Positions 52,794-62,092 of a stretch of DNA of 64,000 bases are shown in pieces. The notes beneath the pieces were generated by a model that saw only the letters and a list, made by a program, of their open reading frames with translations, did not search any database and was not told where the DNA came from. Where the stretch lies: the NCBI RefSeq assembly GCF_003851545.1, contig NZ_BHVX01000006.1:226063-290062 (forward strand), read 5' to 3'. The position numbers and the translations under genes are program-made. The DNA is from Ralstonia sp. SET104. Lineage in GTDB: Bacteria > Pseudomonadota > Gammaproteobacteria > Burkholderiales > Burkholderiaceae. The stretch's first letter is position 1. The number at the start of each line of letters is the position of its first letter.

Positions 52794-54335
52794 TCACAGC
52801 TGATCAAGCCGGGCGCGCAGCCATGCAGCCTGCGTGCGCACGGCATCGCGTTCCTCCTTCTGCATTTTGGCTAGCTGGCGATAGACCATGCCCAGGCGAG
52901 GATTGCGGCTGCACACGTCGGCGTGGCGATCAAAAAAATCCCAGTACAACGCGTTATACGGACAAGCGCCCTCCCCGATTCGCTGCTTGCTGTCATAGTG
53001 GCAGCCCTTGCAGTAGTCGCTCATGCGGCCGAGATAGGCGGCGCTGCTGACGTAGGGTTTCGTTGCGATGACGCCGCCGTCCGCCCATTGGCTCATGCCA
53101 AGGGTGTTGGGCAGCTCCACCCACTCGAAGGCGTCAATGTATACACCGAGGTACCAGCGATGGACCTCTCCCGGTGCGATTCCGGCCAATAGCGCGAAGT
53201 TGCCGATCACCATGAGCCGCTGGATGTGGTGCGCGTGGGCCGTTTCCAGAGACTGTCCGATAGCGTGCTGCAGGCAGCGCATTTGGGTTTTTCCATTCCA
53301 GAACCACGAAGGCAGTGGCGCGTGATGATCGAGCGCGTTGCGTGATTCATATCCGGGCATGTGCGCCCAATAGATGCCTCGGACGTACTCGCGCCAGCCA
53401 AGGATTTGGCGGATGAAGCCCTCGACGGCAGGCAGCGGTGCCTTACCCTTCCGATAAGCCGCTTCTACCCGACTGATGACCTCGCGCGGGTGGAGCATCT
53501 TCACGTTCAACGCGAACGACAGGAGCGAATGGAACAACCTCGGGCTGGCGCTGCTCATCGCGTCTTCAAAATCACCAAAGTGCGGCAGCGCCTGATGGAC
53601 AAACGCCTCAAGGCAAGCCAGTGCCTCCGTACGATTCAAAGGCCAGCGGAACCGGTCGGCTTGCGGGTCGCCGAAGCTCTTTACGCCACTGCGTTCCACC
53701 GTGGCCCACAGATCCCGGTGGTCATGGACTGGTCTCGCGTCAGCGGGTTCGCGCGGCGTACCGCGCCAAGGCTTGCGATTGTCGTGATCGAAGTTCCATT
53801 GCCCCCCTTCCGGATCGCCCTTGCCGTCCAGCAAGACATGATGGCGTCGGCGCATGTCCCGATAGAACCGCTCCATCAGCCACTGTTTGCGGCCCGCAAA
53901 CATGGTCGCCAAATCAGGCCGGCCAGTCATGAAGTGTTCGGTGTCGGCCTCGTGCGTGATCAGCTTCTGGGTTGCAGCCCACGCACGCAGTTGCGTGTCA
54001 AGCCTCCACTCGTCCGGGGATTGCCATTCCACATGCTCTGCGCCGTACCCTTGCGCCAGCGCGGCGAGATTCTCCGTCACCGACTGGGTGTTGTCCGCGT
54101 CATCGATACAGAGATAGCGCACTCGGTGCCCCTGGGCCCGAAGGTGGCGCGCAAAGTCGCGCATGGCCGCAAAGATGGCGAGTATCTTTTGCGCATGGTG
54201 CAGCACGTAGTCGGTTTCCTGACGGACCTCCATGAGCACGTAGACCACATGGCGATCCACGTTTGCAAACCACGAGTGCATCGGGTTGAGCTGGTCACCC
54301 AGCACCAGCCGCACAGTTTTGGCACGCTCCGTCAC
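52794..54335 (-). CDS. Fe-S cluster bacterial cryptochrome/photolyase (FeS-BCP, PhrB type)
   Basis: The product has 513 aa. It begins RLVLGDQLNPMHSWF and continues with EVRQETDYVLHHAQKILAIFAAMRDFA, both distinctive of this class. The C-terminal Fe-S motif CKGCHYDSKQRIGEGAC has the C-x2-C-x12-C spacing of Agrobacterium PhrB, and a further Cys in MRCLQHAIGQS can be the fourth ligand. GWREYVRGIYW is the FAD-domain signature. Such enzymes repair (6-4) photoproducts or sense light, and carry a lumazine antenna. The start is a GTG at 54335 overlapping the cryDASH stop. Confidence 0.93.
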   Translation of the reverse strand: MTERAKTVRLVLGDQLNPMHSWFANVDRHVVYVLMEVRQETDYVLHHAQKILAIFAAMRDFARHLRAQGHRVRYLCIDDADNTQSVTENLAALAQGYGAEHVEWQSPDEWRLDTQLRAWAATQKLITHEADTEHFMTGRPDLATMFAGRKQWLMERFYRDMRRRHHVLLDGKGDPEGGQWNFDHDNRKPWRGTPREPADARPVHDHRDLWATVERSGVKSFGDPQADRFRWPLNRTEALACLEAFVHQALPHFGDFEDAMSSASPRLFHSLLSFALNVKMLHPREVISRVEAAYRKGKAPLPAVEGFIRQILGWREYVRGIYWAHMPGYESRNALDHHAPLPSWFWNGKTQMRCLQHAIGQSLETAHAHHIQRLMVIGNFALLAGIAPGEVHRWYLGVYIDAFEWVELPNTLGMSQWADGGVIATKPYVSSAAYLGRMSDYCKGCHYDSKQRIGEGACPYNALYWDFFDRHADVCSRNPRLGMVYRQLAKMQKEERDAVRTQAAWLRARLDQL

Positions 54336-55633
54336 GGCATTCCCCAGAGGCGAAGGTACTGACCTTCAGCGTCATATTGCGAAAGCTGCTTCTGTATATT
54401 GAAGCGCCGCCCGCCTTGCGGATCTGTCCCCTGCCCCGCGATGTACAGCCAGTTGCCTTGGTTGCTGTAGACGTCGTAGTCCACCAGTTGCGCTTCGAAC
54501 CAGGCCGCACCCGCGCGCCAGTCGCCGCCCAGCTCGTACACCAAATAGCTGGCCACCACCTGCCGCAGCCGGTTGCTGAAGTATCCGGTGGCCTGCAGTT
54601 CGCGCATGGCGGCATCCACCAGCGGTTCGCTCGTGCGCGCCTCGCACCAACGCTCGAACCCCTGCGTGTTGTGTCGCATCGGCAGGTGCTGAGCGAGCCC
54701 CTGGGCTCGGTACAGCCGGCGCCCGTGCTGCAGGTGCAGAAAACGGAAGTAGTCACGCCACAGCAGTTCGAACCACAACCAGTAGCTGCCTTCGTTGGCC
54801 CCGTACATGGTCTCGAACTGCTGGAGCTCGGCCATGATCCTGCGCGCGGACAATGCGCCCGTGGCGAGCCACGGTGACCATTTGCTCGAGTAGTCCACCC
54901 CAGATAGACCGTTCCGGGTGCGCTTGTAGCTGTGTGGCAGCTTGCGCGCCAGGTACTGCGTCAGATGAGCCAGGCCCGCTGTCTCGCCGCCATCGAACGC
55001 GGGCTTGTCATAGGGAAACGATGCACGCGCATCCGGGCTGCCGCCCTCGACACGATCCGATGCCGGCGCAAAACGCAGGTCGGAAGGGATATGGATACCG
55101 GCAGGCCACGGCGGCACCCTTGCCGGTGCTTTGAGAGGGACTGGCGGCTTGACGTTCGCGCGTTCGATGGTCTGGCGGAAGGGCGTGAATGTGGGAGGCA
55201 AGGCGTGCACCGCCCACGGCAAGTCGCCGGGCTCAAGCAGGCTGCTCTGCCACACGGTATGGACCTGCAGGCCAGCGTTGCGCAATGCCTCGACCTCGGC
55301 CTGTTCCTGTGGCGCGGCGATCTCCTCGCACACCACGGCGGTGGCACCTACAGCGCGTGCCAGCGCAGGAAGCGTCATGGCGGCCGGCCCGCGACATTCG
55401 AGCAAGCGGCTTCCCAAGCCAGCAAGCTGGCGATCAACATCGCGCAGGGCCGCCGCCAATACCGTGCGGCGGTGACGGCCGACACGGGCAAAACCCCATG
55501 GGGTCAGCTCGTCATAGTCTGCGTGGCAGTACACCGGTACAACGTATCGGGCCCCACTTGCGCATGCTGCGCGCAATGCCGCCTGATCGTGCAGGCGCAG
55601 GTCGTTACGAAACCAGAACAGCACCGTACTCAA
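54332..55633 (-). CDS. DASH-family cryptochrome/photolyase
   Basis: The product has 433 aa. [20 protein letters not shown] is the photolyase N-terminus. [42 protein letters not shown] and [16 protein letters not shown] are the DASH-type FAD-domain motifs. [29 protein letters not shown] and [23 protein letters not shown] follow, the latter diagnostic of cry-DASH. It binds FAD and a folate antenna and repairs CPD mainly in single-stranded DNA. The start is a TTG at 55633 overlapping the DUF2256 stop, so its translation depends on coupling. Confidence 0.92.
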   Translation of the reverse strand: MSTVLFWFRNDLRLHDQAALRAACASGARYVVPVYCHADYDELTPWGFARVGRHRRTVLAAALRDVDRQLAGLGSRLLECRGPAAMTLPALARAVGATAVVCEEIAAPQEQAEVEALRNAGLQVHTVWQSSLLEPGDLPWAVHALPPTFTPFRQTIERANVKPPVPLKAPARVPPWPAGIHIPSDLRFAPASDRVEGGSPDARASFPYDKPAFDGGETAGLAHLTQYLARKLPHSYKRTRNGLSGVDYSSKWSPWLATGALSARRIMAELQQFETMYGANEGSYWLWFELLWRDYFRFLHLQHGRRLYRAQGLAQHLPMRHNTQGFERWCEARTSEPLVDAAMRELQATGYFSNRLRQVVASYLVYELGGDWRAGAAWFEAQLVDYDVYSNQGNWLYIAGQGTDPQGGRRFNIQKQLSQYDAEGQYLRLWGMP

Positions 55634-55791
55634 GTGCCCCCCTTATCTCCGGTGGCGTGCCTGCGCGCTTGGCGACAGCGCTCAGAGCAATACTTGACCT
55701 CGCCCCAGGTCTTTGCCCATTTCCTCCGCCAGACGAAGGGCAAACCACATTGACGGCACTGTTTGCTCGGCAGGTTCGGTTTCTTGTGCAT
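55630..55791 (-). CDS. DUF2256 small zinc-ribbon-like protein
   Basis: The product has 53 aa: [19 protein letters not shown] at the start, then W-rich [17 protein letters not shown]. The four cysteines (Cys12, Cys15, Cys35, Cys39) make a CxxC...CxxxC metal site characteristic of DUF2256. The family is almost always found beside cryptochrome/photolyase genes. The ATG at 55791 is 8 bp after the upstream photolyase stop, and its stop overlaps the cry-DASH TTG start. The role is unknown. Confidence 0.9.
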   Translation of the reverse strand: MHKKPNLPSKQCRQCGLPFVWRRKWAKTWGEVKYCSERCRQARRHATGDKGGT

Positions 55792-55799
55792 GGATGGCG

Positions 55800-57350
55800 T
55801 CAGAAATCCAAACTTTGCTGCTGGGGCATGACCGCTCCTTGGGGAGATCGGTCAACCCTGTCGCGCCGCAAGCGGGAGCCGTGCTTTTGCACGATGGCGG
55901 CGTTGGCGTTTCGTACATCGGCGCGTGCGCGCAGGGCGTGGATGCGCGCCTTGGCTTGGCGGGTTGCCGCCTCCAGGTCGACGACCGGCTCGGGGATGTC
56001 CACGCCCACGCGCACGCCGCAGCGCGCCTGTACCTCGGCCGGCATACGCCACGGCTGCAGCAGCCACGTGTCTGGTACACGACACAGCGCCGGCAGCCAG
56101 TGCCTCACGAAGCTGCCTTGCGGGTCGTGATCTTGCGCCTGCTTGATCGGGTTGTAGACGCGCGTGGTGTTGATTCCGGTGGTACCGGCCTGCATCTGCA
56201 TCTGGCTCCAGTGGATCCCCGGTTCGTAGTCGATGAACTGCCTTGCCAGCCACAGACCCACGGGCCGCCAATGCAGCCACAGCGGGTAGGAGGCCACCGA
56301 AACCAGCATGGCCCGCATGCGGAAGTTGATCCAGCCGGTCTCGCGCAGCATGGCCACGCAGGCATCCACCATCGGCCAACCGGTGCAGCCGTTCACGAGG
56401 GCGTCAAAGTGGGCCTCGTTCCACTCACGCTCGCGCAGGTCGTCGTAGCCACGGTGCAGATTCCGAAACTCCAGTGCGGGCTCGGATTCGAGCTTCTGGA
56501 TAAAGTGGCAGTGCCAATGCAGGCGGCTGACGAATGCCGCCAGCCCCTTGCGCTGCCAAGCTGCACCCGGATCAGTGCAATCCTTCAATTGCAACAAGCG
56601 CTGCTCCGTGGCCTGCATCACCTCGCGCATGCTCAGGCAACCCATGGCAAGGTATGGCGACAGACGCGAACATGCGCTGGGAGCCGTAATCGGTGAGGAG
56701 ATGCCGCCGCGATAGCGTCGGCTGCGTTCGAGCAGGAAGTCCTGCAACCATGCACAGCCGATGGCACGGCCGCCTCGCTGACGCCGCGGTGGCGCACTGG
56801 CTGCCAGTCCGAGGCCAAGGCCGGTGGGCAACACCTGTGCACTCCACGGCAATGCAACGCCGCGCAGGCTGCCGCGCGGTGGTGCGGGCAGACAACGCGC
56901 GTGCATATGAGCGTGCCAGCGCGCGTGCCATCCATCTCGTGTAGAGAGTCGCCGCATCACCCCATGCTGGGGCCATTCCTGCCAAGTCACGCCGTGGTCG
57001 CGGCACCATCGGGCAACGGCCCGATCTCGATCGAAGGTATGTCCATTGCCGGTTTCTTCGTGCGATACCAGCTGAGTAAAGGGCGCCGAGGCTTGCAACC
57101 GCGCGAGCACCTCCGTCACCTCGCCGACCGCAACCTGCAACGTCGCGCCACATGCGCGCAGTTGCTCATCGAGGTCGTGCAGGCACTCCTGCAAAAACAG
57201 GTAATGCTGCAGCGCTGCGTCCGGTTGCGCCCAGTAACTTGGCTCGACGATGTAAAGGCATAACACTGCCCCTTGCCTGGCGGCGTGAAACAGGGGGGCA
57301 TGGTCATGCACCCTCAGATCGCGCTTGAACCAGACCACAGTGAACGTCAT
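55800..57350 (-). CDS. FAD-binding DNA photolyase-family protein
   Basis: The product has 516 aa. [21 protein letters not shown] is the antenna-domain start, followed by [23 protein letters not shown] and [23 protein letters not shown]. In the catalytic domain, [36 protein letters not shown] and [26 protein letters not shown] are typical of the family. The order of the region before the FAD domain (Arg/Pro-rich APPRRQRGG) differs from E. coli PhrB. It probably repairs CPD lesions or acts as a blue-light receptor. It lies 8 bp ahead of DUF2256 and 13 bp after the lipocalin. Confidence 0.9.
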   Translation of the reverse strand: MTFTVVWFKRDLRVHDHAPLFHAARQGAVLCLYIVEPSYWAQPDAALQHYLFLQECLHDLDEQLRACGATLQVAVGEVTEVLARLQASAPFTQLVSHEETGNGHTFDRDRAVARWCRDHGVTWQEWPQHGVMRRLSTRDGWHARWHAHMHARCLPAPPRGSLRGVALPWSAQVLPTGLGLGLAASAPPRRQRGGRAIGCAWLQDFLLERSRRYRGGISSPITAPSACSRLSPYLAMGCLSMREVMQATEQRLLQLKDCTDPGAAWQRKGLAAFVSRLHWHCHFIQKLESEPALEFRNLHRGYDDLREREWNEAHFDALVNGCTGWPMVDACVAMLRETGWINFRMRAMLVSVASYPLWLHWRPVGLWLARQFIDYEPGIHWSQMQMQAGTTGINTTRVYNPIKQAQDHDPQGSFVRHWLPALCRVPDTWLLQPWRMPAEVQARCGVRVGVDIPEPVVDLEAATRQAKARIHALRARADVRNANAAIVQKHGSRLRRDRVDRSPQGAVMPQQQSLDF

Positions 57351-57363
57351 CGGCGTACACCAC

Positions 57364-57999
57364 TTACCGGGCAGGCGCCACAGCCGGGTCCTGCCGCTCC
57401 TGCGACACCCAGATCAGCGCTGCGGTATCGATGCCGAGCATGCGTGCCCTTGCAACGATCGACTGGCGCTGCGCTGGGTCGAGGTGCTTGTCGCGCGCCA
57501 GGATCCAGCAGTAGCTGCGATCTGGCCCTACCACGAGCGCCCAGCGGTAACCAGGATCGAGTGCCGCCACGTGATAGCCACCGTAGAACGGCCCAAAGAA
57601 TGACACCTTCAACGATCCGGTACCGTGGTCGCCAATGAACGAGGCCTTGCCGATGGCCACTCGCCACATTCCCGTGGCGGGATCAAAGCCGCGGTTCACG
57701 ACGCGGACACTCCCATCCGGCTGTGGCTCGTACGTCGCCGAAACATTTGTCAGGCCGCGCTCGAACGCGTGATCCAGCCGCGCCTGTTCGTACCATCGGC
57801 CCTGGTAACGCTGGAGATCGAACGGCGCAACAGGGGAGATGCCTTGTGGCGGACTTGTCGGAGCGCAGCCGGCCATCAAGGTGCCACCCGCAACCACAAG
57901 CGCCAGCAATTGCAGCCGCCGGCGGCGTGCTTGCGTGGCCTTTCTGGGCATCAGGGAGCGCTTCAGCAGCCGCAACGCATTCAACATGCGCTTGAGCAT
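57364..57999 (-). CDS. Second lipocalin family lipoprotein
   Basis: The product has 211 aa. An unusually long basic N-terminus (MLKRMLNALRLLKRSLMPRKATQARRRR, with several start options) leads to LLALVVAGGTLMAGC, a clear lipobox with Cys45. The lipocalin motif RYQGRWYEQARLDHAFERGL follows, then DHGTGSLKVSFFGPFYGGYHV and SYCWILARDKHLDP. The ATG at 57999 has GGAGACACCAG upstream. Lipocalins are regular members of LitR/photolyase clusters and may handle oxidised lipids. It differs from the lipocalin at 175-807 (GRWYEQ versus GRWYVI). Confidence 0.9.
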   Translation of the reverse strand: MLKRMLNALRLLKRSLMPRKATQARRRRLQLLALVVAGGTLMAGCAPTSPPQGISPVAPFDLQRYQGRWYEQARLDHAFERGLTNVSATYEPQPDGSVRVVNRGFDPATGMWRVAIGKASFIGDHGTGSLKVSFFGPFYGGYHVAALDPGYRWALVVGPDRSYCWILARDKHLDPAQRQSIVARARMLGIDTAALIWVSQERQDPAVAPAR

Positions 58000-58055
58000 C
58001 TGGTGTCTCCATGAAGCGGCGCATTCGTCGAGCATCGTTCTCACCTGTTGTGTTG

Positions 58056-59111
58056 TCAGCTTGATTGCGCTGCCACGTGTGCCGCGGCGCGAGGGCCGCA
58101 TGCTTGGCTCGTACGGGAACGTCGGATCGCCTCTCCCAGGCGGTTGCCACTCAGCCATGCCCCCTCGACACCGCCACCAGCGAGCCAATCGCCGCAGATG
58201 CCGATGCCGTCCTGCATGCGCCACATATAACCCGGCGCGTCGTCACCCTTCGGCTCCAGGGGTTCCGCATAACGCCAGCGATGCGCTGTCGCGGCACGCA
58301 CTGCGGGCCCGCCCAGTTCACGAAATGCAGCAACCAAGGTGCGCGCGACATCTTCCGGCGCGTCCTCCAAATGCGCGTCGGTCCAGGCGGACGAGGCGTG
58401 CAGTGCCCAGGTGCAATAGCCGGTGCGGCCGGGCTTGCTGGTGTCGTTTGCAATCCAGGCCAACGGCGCTCCGTTGACGACTGCCGCATCGAAGCTCAGG
58501 TCTGCATTGGTTTCGCACTGCGCCATCACAACCCAAATCGGTCGCATCCGGGCACGCGATGCAGCAAGCGCGAAATCAGAAGCCGTGCCTTCAAGCAACG
58601 GTACAGCCTGCGGCGACGGAACACCCACGACGACGATGTCGAACTGGTCACCAATGAGACCGCCTTCGGCAGACGACAGCTGCCAAGAACCGGCCTCGCG
58701 GAACAGTGCGTCGACGGTCGTGGCTGTAACCGTCTTTGCACCCATAGACAGCAGCCGAGCCGGCATCGTCATGGTCGGCACGCCGACGTATCGCGTCATG
58801 GGAGGGGCGGCCATGGGAGGTACGTCCGGAGCCATCGACACGACCCGCGCGTGCCATGGTGCGACCGCGCCCGCTGCCATCCAGCGCGCCACTTCCGACA
58901 CAAATTCCGAATCGCGCGCAAGAAAGTACGGCACGCCATGGTCGCATTGCCAGCCATCGCCTCGGCGGGTGCTCATGCGGCCGCCGACACCGCGGCTTTT
59001 GTCGAACACAGTGACTCGATATCCACCTCGCGACAACGCGCCAGCGCACGCGAGCCCGGCGATGCCGCCGCCCACAATCGCTACGCTGACTGACTCATAT
59101 TCTCGATTCAT
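58056..59111 (-). CDS. FAD-dependent oxidoreductase (renalase-like)
   Basis: The product has 351 aa. VAIVGGGIAGLACAGALSRGGYRVTVFDKSRGVGGRMSTRR is the dinucleotide-binding fold with the extended renalase-type FAD motif; QCDHGVPYFLARD follows. Near the C-terminus, IGICGDWLAGGGVEGAWLSGNRLGEAI is the second FAD motif. Renalase-like enzymes oxidise aberrant dihydronicotinamide forms; the true substrate here is unknown. It is divergent from the LitR-like regulator with a 220-bp spacer. It probably leads the light-regulated operon that continues through the lipocalin and photolyases. Confidence 0.85.
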   Translation of the reverse strand: MNREYESVSVAIVGGGIAGLACAGALSRGGYRVTVFDKSRGVGGRMSTRRGDGWQCDHGVPYFLARDSEFVSEVARWMAAGAVAPWHARVVSMAPDVPPMAAPPMTRYVGVPTMTMPARLLSMGAKTVTATTVDALFREAGSWQLSSAEGGLIGDQFDIVVVGVPSPQAVPLLEGTASDFALAASRARMRPIWVVMAQCETNADLSFDAAVVNGAPLAWIANDTSKPGRTGYCTWALHASSAWTDAHLEDAPEDVARTLVAAFRELGGPAVRAATAHRWRYAEPLEPKGDDAPGYMWRMQDGIGICGDWLAGGGVEGAWLSGNRLGEAIRRSRTSQACGPRAAAHVAAQSS

Positions 59112-59280
59112 GAAACAAAATTGGCCGGCGAAAACGACATTCGGCATGGCTGTGAAGTTGGCTCTGAGTATAGGGACGTAAGGCCATTTAATGTGCTCTT
59201 CGACTGCGACTTCGGCCACAAATATCAACACATTCTCGACTCATGTACCGACGAGACGTTTCACCAGCGTAAAAAAGTTT

Positions 59281-59310
59281 TGTCTTCTGATGCAGTCAGT
59301 CGCTAGTCTG
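59281..59310 (+). promoter_or_regulatory. Possible sigma-70 promoter of the LitR-like regulator
   Basis: TTGTCT (59281-59286) and TAGTCT (59305-59310) are separated by 18 bp and lie 21 bp before the GTG start at 59332. The match is moderate. No clear LitR-type TGTACA repeat is visible in the spacer. Confidence 0.35.
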
Positions 59311-59331
59311 ATGCTGTGATCAGGAGAGACC

Positions 59332-60306
59332 GTGGGAAAGCACTTCACCTCAACGGAGGCCCGCCGCTACCGAAGCGGCGAAGCGGCGCGTCTGGCGCGG
59401 ATGCCCGCTGCCACGTTGCGAATCTGGGAACGTCGGTATGCCGTGGTCTCCCCCCCAAAGACGCCCTCAGGGCAGCGGCTCTATTCAGATGACGATGTGG
59501 GACGACTGCGGTTGATCAGGATCCTCGTGGATCAAGGCCACCCGATCAGCGCGATCGCCGGTATGGACTGGGAGGCCTTGAAGGCGCTGATGCTGTCGCC
59601 GGAGGACATGCAAGCCGAACTGCCCGAGGCGCTCTCTCTGCTGGTGGTCGGCCCGGTCGATATGCCGGGCGCCGGCTCGACGTTTGGCAGCATGCGCATT
59701 TGCGCGTACGCGAGCTCCCTCGAAGACGCTTTTCAACACGCCCATGCCGGAATAACGGCGGATGCGTTGCTGGTCTCCGTCTCCTCGCTGCATGACGAGA
59801 CCGTCGCACGCATCGTGTCGTTATCAGAAGCTGTGCATGCCAAGGCGGTCAGCGTGATTTACGCATTTGGCAGCAGCCGCGCGACCGAATTGGCGGGGCT
59901 CGCAGGCATACGCGTCGTTCGCCGCGCCGACACGCAGGCCAGACCTGCGCACCTAATCGCAGAACTGGCCGACTGGGCGACAGCGCACCGTCAGGCAGAC
60001 AGACTGAATGTCGGCACAGCGCCGCGCGCAATGCGCCGGTTCGACGAGAAAGCGCTTGCCTCGCTCGCGGGCATCGCCTCGGCCATCCAATGCGAATGCC
60101 CTCGGCACCTTGCCGAACTTGTGCTGCAGCTCAGTGCGTTTCAACGCTACAGCGATGAATGCATATCGCGGTCACCGAGTGATGCCCTGTTGCACCGCCG
60201 TCTTGGCAACGTCGCGAATCGCGCCGCCCAACTGCTCGAAACCGCGCTTGCGGAAATCGTGCGTCAGGAAGGATTGATGAACCGCGAGCTGGCGCGTGCC
60301 GGTTGA
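59332..60306 (+). CDS. MerR-family light-response regulator (LitR/CarH-like, without B12-binding motif)
   Basis: The product has 324 aa, starting from GTG at 59332 with CAGGAGAGACC upstream. The MerR domain YRSGEAARLARMPAATLRIWERRYAVVSPPKTPSGQRLYSDDDVGRL (about 14-58) is the LitR/CarH type. The middle region (LLVVGPVDMP, then DALLVSVSSLHDETV) has the fold order of a cobalamin-binding domain but lacks the DxHxxG histidine-ligand motif. That puts it with non-B12 LitR proteins, which respond to light through a partner photoreceptor. It probably represses the divergent photolyase operon in the dark (inference). Confidence 0.85.
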   Translation: MGKHFTSTEARRYRSGEAARLARMPAATLRIWERRYAVVSPPKTPSGQRLYSDDDVGRLRLIRILVDQGHPISAIAGMDWEALKALMLSPEDMQAELPEALSLLVVGPVDMPGAGSTFGSMRICAYASSLEDAFQHAHAGITADALLVSVSSLHDETVARIVSLSEAVHAKAVSVIYAFGSSRATELAGLAGIRVVRRADTQARPAHLIAELADWATAHRQADRLNVGTAPRAMRRFDEKALASLAGIASAIQCECPRHLAELVLQLSAFQRYSDECISRSPSDALLHRRLGNVANRAAQLLETALAEIVRQEGLMNRELARAG

Positions 60307-60379
60307 CGCCGCCAGAGGTCGCCATGCATCAGCGCCGGTTGCTCGTTGCTTCTAGGCCAAAACACGTTAGGACGTAACA

Positions 60380-61132
60380 ATGGGATTTGTTTGGATTACC
60401 GGTGCCAGCGGCGCCGTCGGCAGCGCGCTCACGCGGCGATTGAACCGCGCGGGCATTCCGCTGGTCCTGACGGCGCGAGATCGGGACAGGTTGGAAACGC
60501 TCGCTGAATCGCTTGCATCACCTGAGGTATTGGTCTGCCCCGCCGACGTCATCGACAGGAACAGTGCCCAGCTTGCCATCGAGGCGGGTGCAGCGCAGTT
60601 CGGTGCGCCGGAGGGGCTGGCGCATTGCGTCGGATCGATCGTCATCAAGCCGCTTCACCTGACGTCGGACGACGAGCTCAAGCAGGCACTCGATACCAAC
60701 TTCGTCTCGGCGTGGAATGTGCTACGACTGTTCGTGCAGCAGGCTATCGCGCACAAGGCGCGCGCGAGTGCCGTGCTGATTGGCTCCGTCGCCGCGACCG
60801 CCGGCTTCCCGAATCACGAAGCCATTGCCAGCGCAAAGGCAGCGGTCGGCGAGCTTGCTCAGTCTGCCGCTGCGACATATGCGGAGCGCGGTATCCGCGT
60901 CAACTGCATTCATCCGGGGCTGACGACATCGGCCATGTCAGCACGGCTGACCGGCTCCCCTGTGGTTGCAGAGCGACTCGCAAAGGCCAACCCGCTGGGC
61001 CGGCTCGGACAGGGTGACGACACCGCAGCGCTTGCCGAGTTCCTGCTCAGTCCCGCCGCCTCCTGGGTCACGGGTCAGCAGATCAATGTGGATGGCGGCC
61101 ACGGCCGGTTGCTCGTGCCGCCAAAATCATGA
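60380..61132 (+). CDS. Short-chain dehydrogenase/reductase of the light cluster
   Basis: The product has 250 aa. It starts GFVWITGASGAVGSALTRRL, a classical SDR cofactor loop. AHCVGSIVIKPL replaces NNAG. The active site reads LIGSVAATAGFPNHEAIASAKAAVG: the position of the usual catalytic Tyr is His-Glu-Ala before Ala-Ser-Ala-Lys, so the standard YxxxK Tyr is absent. That suggests altered or lost chemistry. NCIHPGLTTSAM and TGQQINVDGGHG are typical. It overlaps the DUF3429 gene (ATGA). Confidence 0.85.
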   Translation: MGFVWITGASGAVGSALTRRLNRAGIPLVLTARDRDRLETLAESLASPEVLVCPADVIDRNSAQLAIEAGAAQFGAPEGLAHCVGSIVIKPLHLTSDDELKQALDTNFVSAWNVLRLFVQQAIAHKARASAVLIGSVAATAGFPNHEAIASAKAAVGELAQSAAATYAERGIRVNCIHPGLTTSAMSARLTGSPVVAERLAKANPLGRLGQGDDTAALAEFLLSPAASWVTGQQINVDGGHGRLLVPPKS

Positions 61133-61584
61133 GCGGCCCGTCGATGGACGCGCGCGCCCTCGCTGTGGTGCTTGGCATCGGCGGTCTCATTCCGTTCGTT
61201 GTCCTGGCTTGGCTTTGCGTGCGGACCGCTGCCGGCAGCGGTGAGTATCCACATGCGTTGCTGATGTATGGCGCGGCCATCGCGTCGTTCGTGGGTGCCG
61301 TGCACTGGGGCCTCGTACTGCGCGAGCCCGTCGCCACGCGCAGGCATCTCGTTCAGCTTGCCTGGAGCGTCGTGCCATCGTTCGCCGCCTGGGCCTTGAC
61401 GATCAGCGGGGAGCCTCGCGCTGCCCTCGTCAGGCTGGCGATTTTGCTGGCCGTCTGCTGGGCGGTCGATGCCGTGTTCTGGCGCGGCAGAGCGATTCCG
61501 GCATGGTACTTCGGGTTGCGCAGCCTGCTGACCGCCGTCGCAGCCTTGTCACTCGTGCTCGCCGGTGTGGCAAGCGCAGGCTGA
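61129..61584 (+). CDS. DUF3429 integral membrane protein
   Basis: The product has 151 aa with about five hydrophobic helices. LLMYGAAIASFVGAVHWGLVL (about 42-62) and IPAWYFGLRSLLTAVAALSLVLA are the DUF3429 hallmarks. The start overlaps the SDR stop. DUF3429 genes frequently occur in photolyase/LitR neighbourhoods. The function is unknown. The 87-bp gap to sdhC closes the accessory light cluster. Confidence 0.85.
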   Translation: MSGPSMDARALAVVLGIGGLIPFVVLAWLCVRTAAGSGEYPHALLMYGAAIASFVGAVHWGLVLREPVATRRHLVQLAWSVVPSFAAWALTISGEPRAALVRLAILLAVCWAVDAVFWRGRAIPAWYFGLRSLLTAVAALSLVLAGVASAG

Positions 61585-61671
61585 TCGCTGGAGACCGACG
61601 CACCACGGCGCCGAGCCTACCCACAAGCTTGATTAACCTCATATCTGTTTGGAATCTGTCTGGAGAACAAC

Positions 61672-62091
61672 GTGGCAAACCATTCAAGCAAAGGAGCTGT
61701 CGTCTACAGGAACACCGGTTTGACCGACATCACCACCAGATACCGCATGCCGATCGCGGCGCGGGTGTCGATTCTTCATCGGGTCAGTGGTGCACTGCTG
61801 TTCCTGGCTCTGCCATTCCTGCTGAATCTCTTCGGGCGAAGCCTGGATTCCGAGCCCGCCTTCGACGGCTTCAGGCAAACGCTGGCGACCTTGCCTGTAA
61901 AAGTGGTCGTCCTGGGATTGAGCTGGGCGTACCTTCATCACTTCTGCGCCGGGTTGCGCTTCCTGTGGATGGACGTAGACCACAACGCCACCGCCAAGGT
62001 GAACAGCCGTCGATCGGCAATCGCCGTGTTCGCGGCGTCGTTGGGGCTCACGGCGATCGTGGTAATCAAACTGTTCGGAGCAACCGCATAA
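61672..62091 (+). CDS. sdhC: Succinate dehydrogenase cytochrome b556 subunit
   Basis: The product has 139 aa with three helices. RVSILHRVSGALLFLALPFLLNLF contains the SdhC signature HRVSG (His38), and LGLSWAYLHHFCAGLRFLWMDV contains the heme-ligand His region (His88/His89). It starts with GTG at 61672 after TGGAGAACAAC. It anchors complex II and binds heme b and ubiquinone together with SdhD. sdhD starts 1 bp after its stop. Confidence 0.94.
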   Translation: MANHSSKGAVVYRNTGLTDITTRYRMPIAARVSILHRVSGALLFLALPFLLNLFGRSLDSEPAFDGFRQTLATLPVKVVVLGLSWAYLHHFCAGLRFLWMDVDHNATAKVNSRRSAIAVFAASLGLTAIVVIKLFGATA

Positions 62092-62092
62092 C

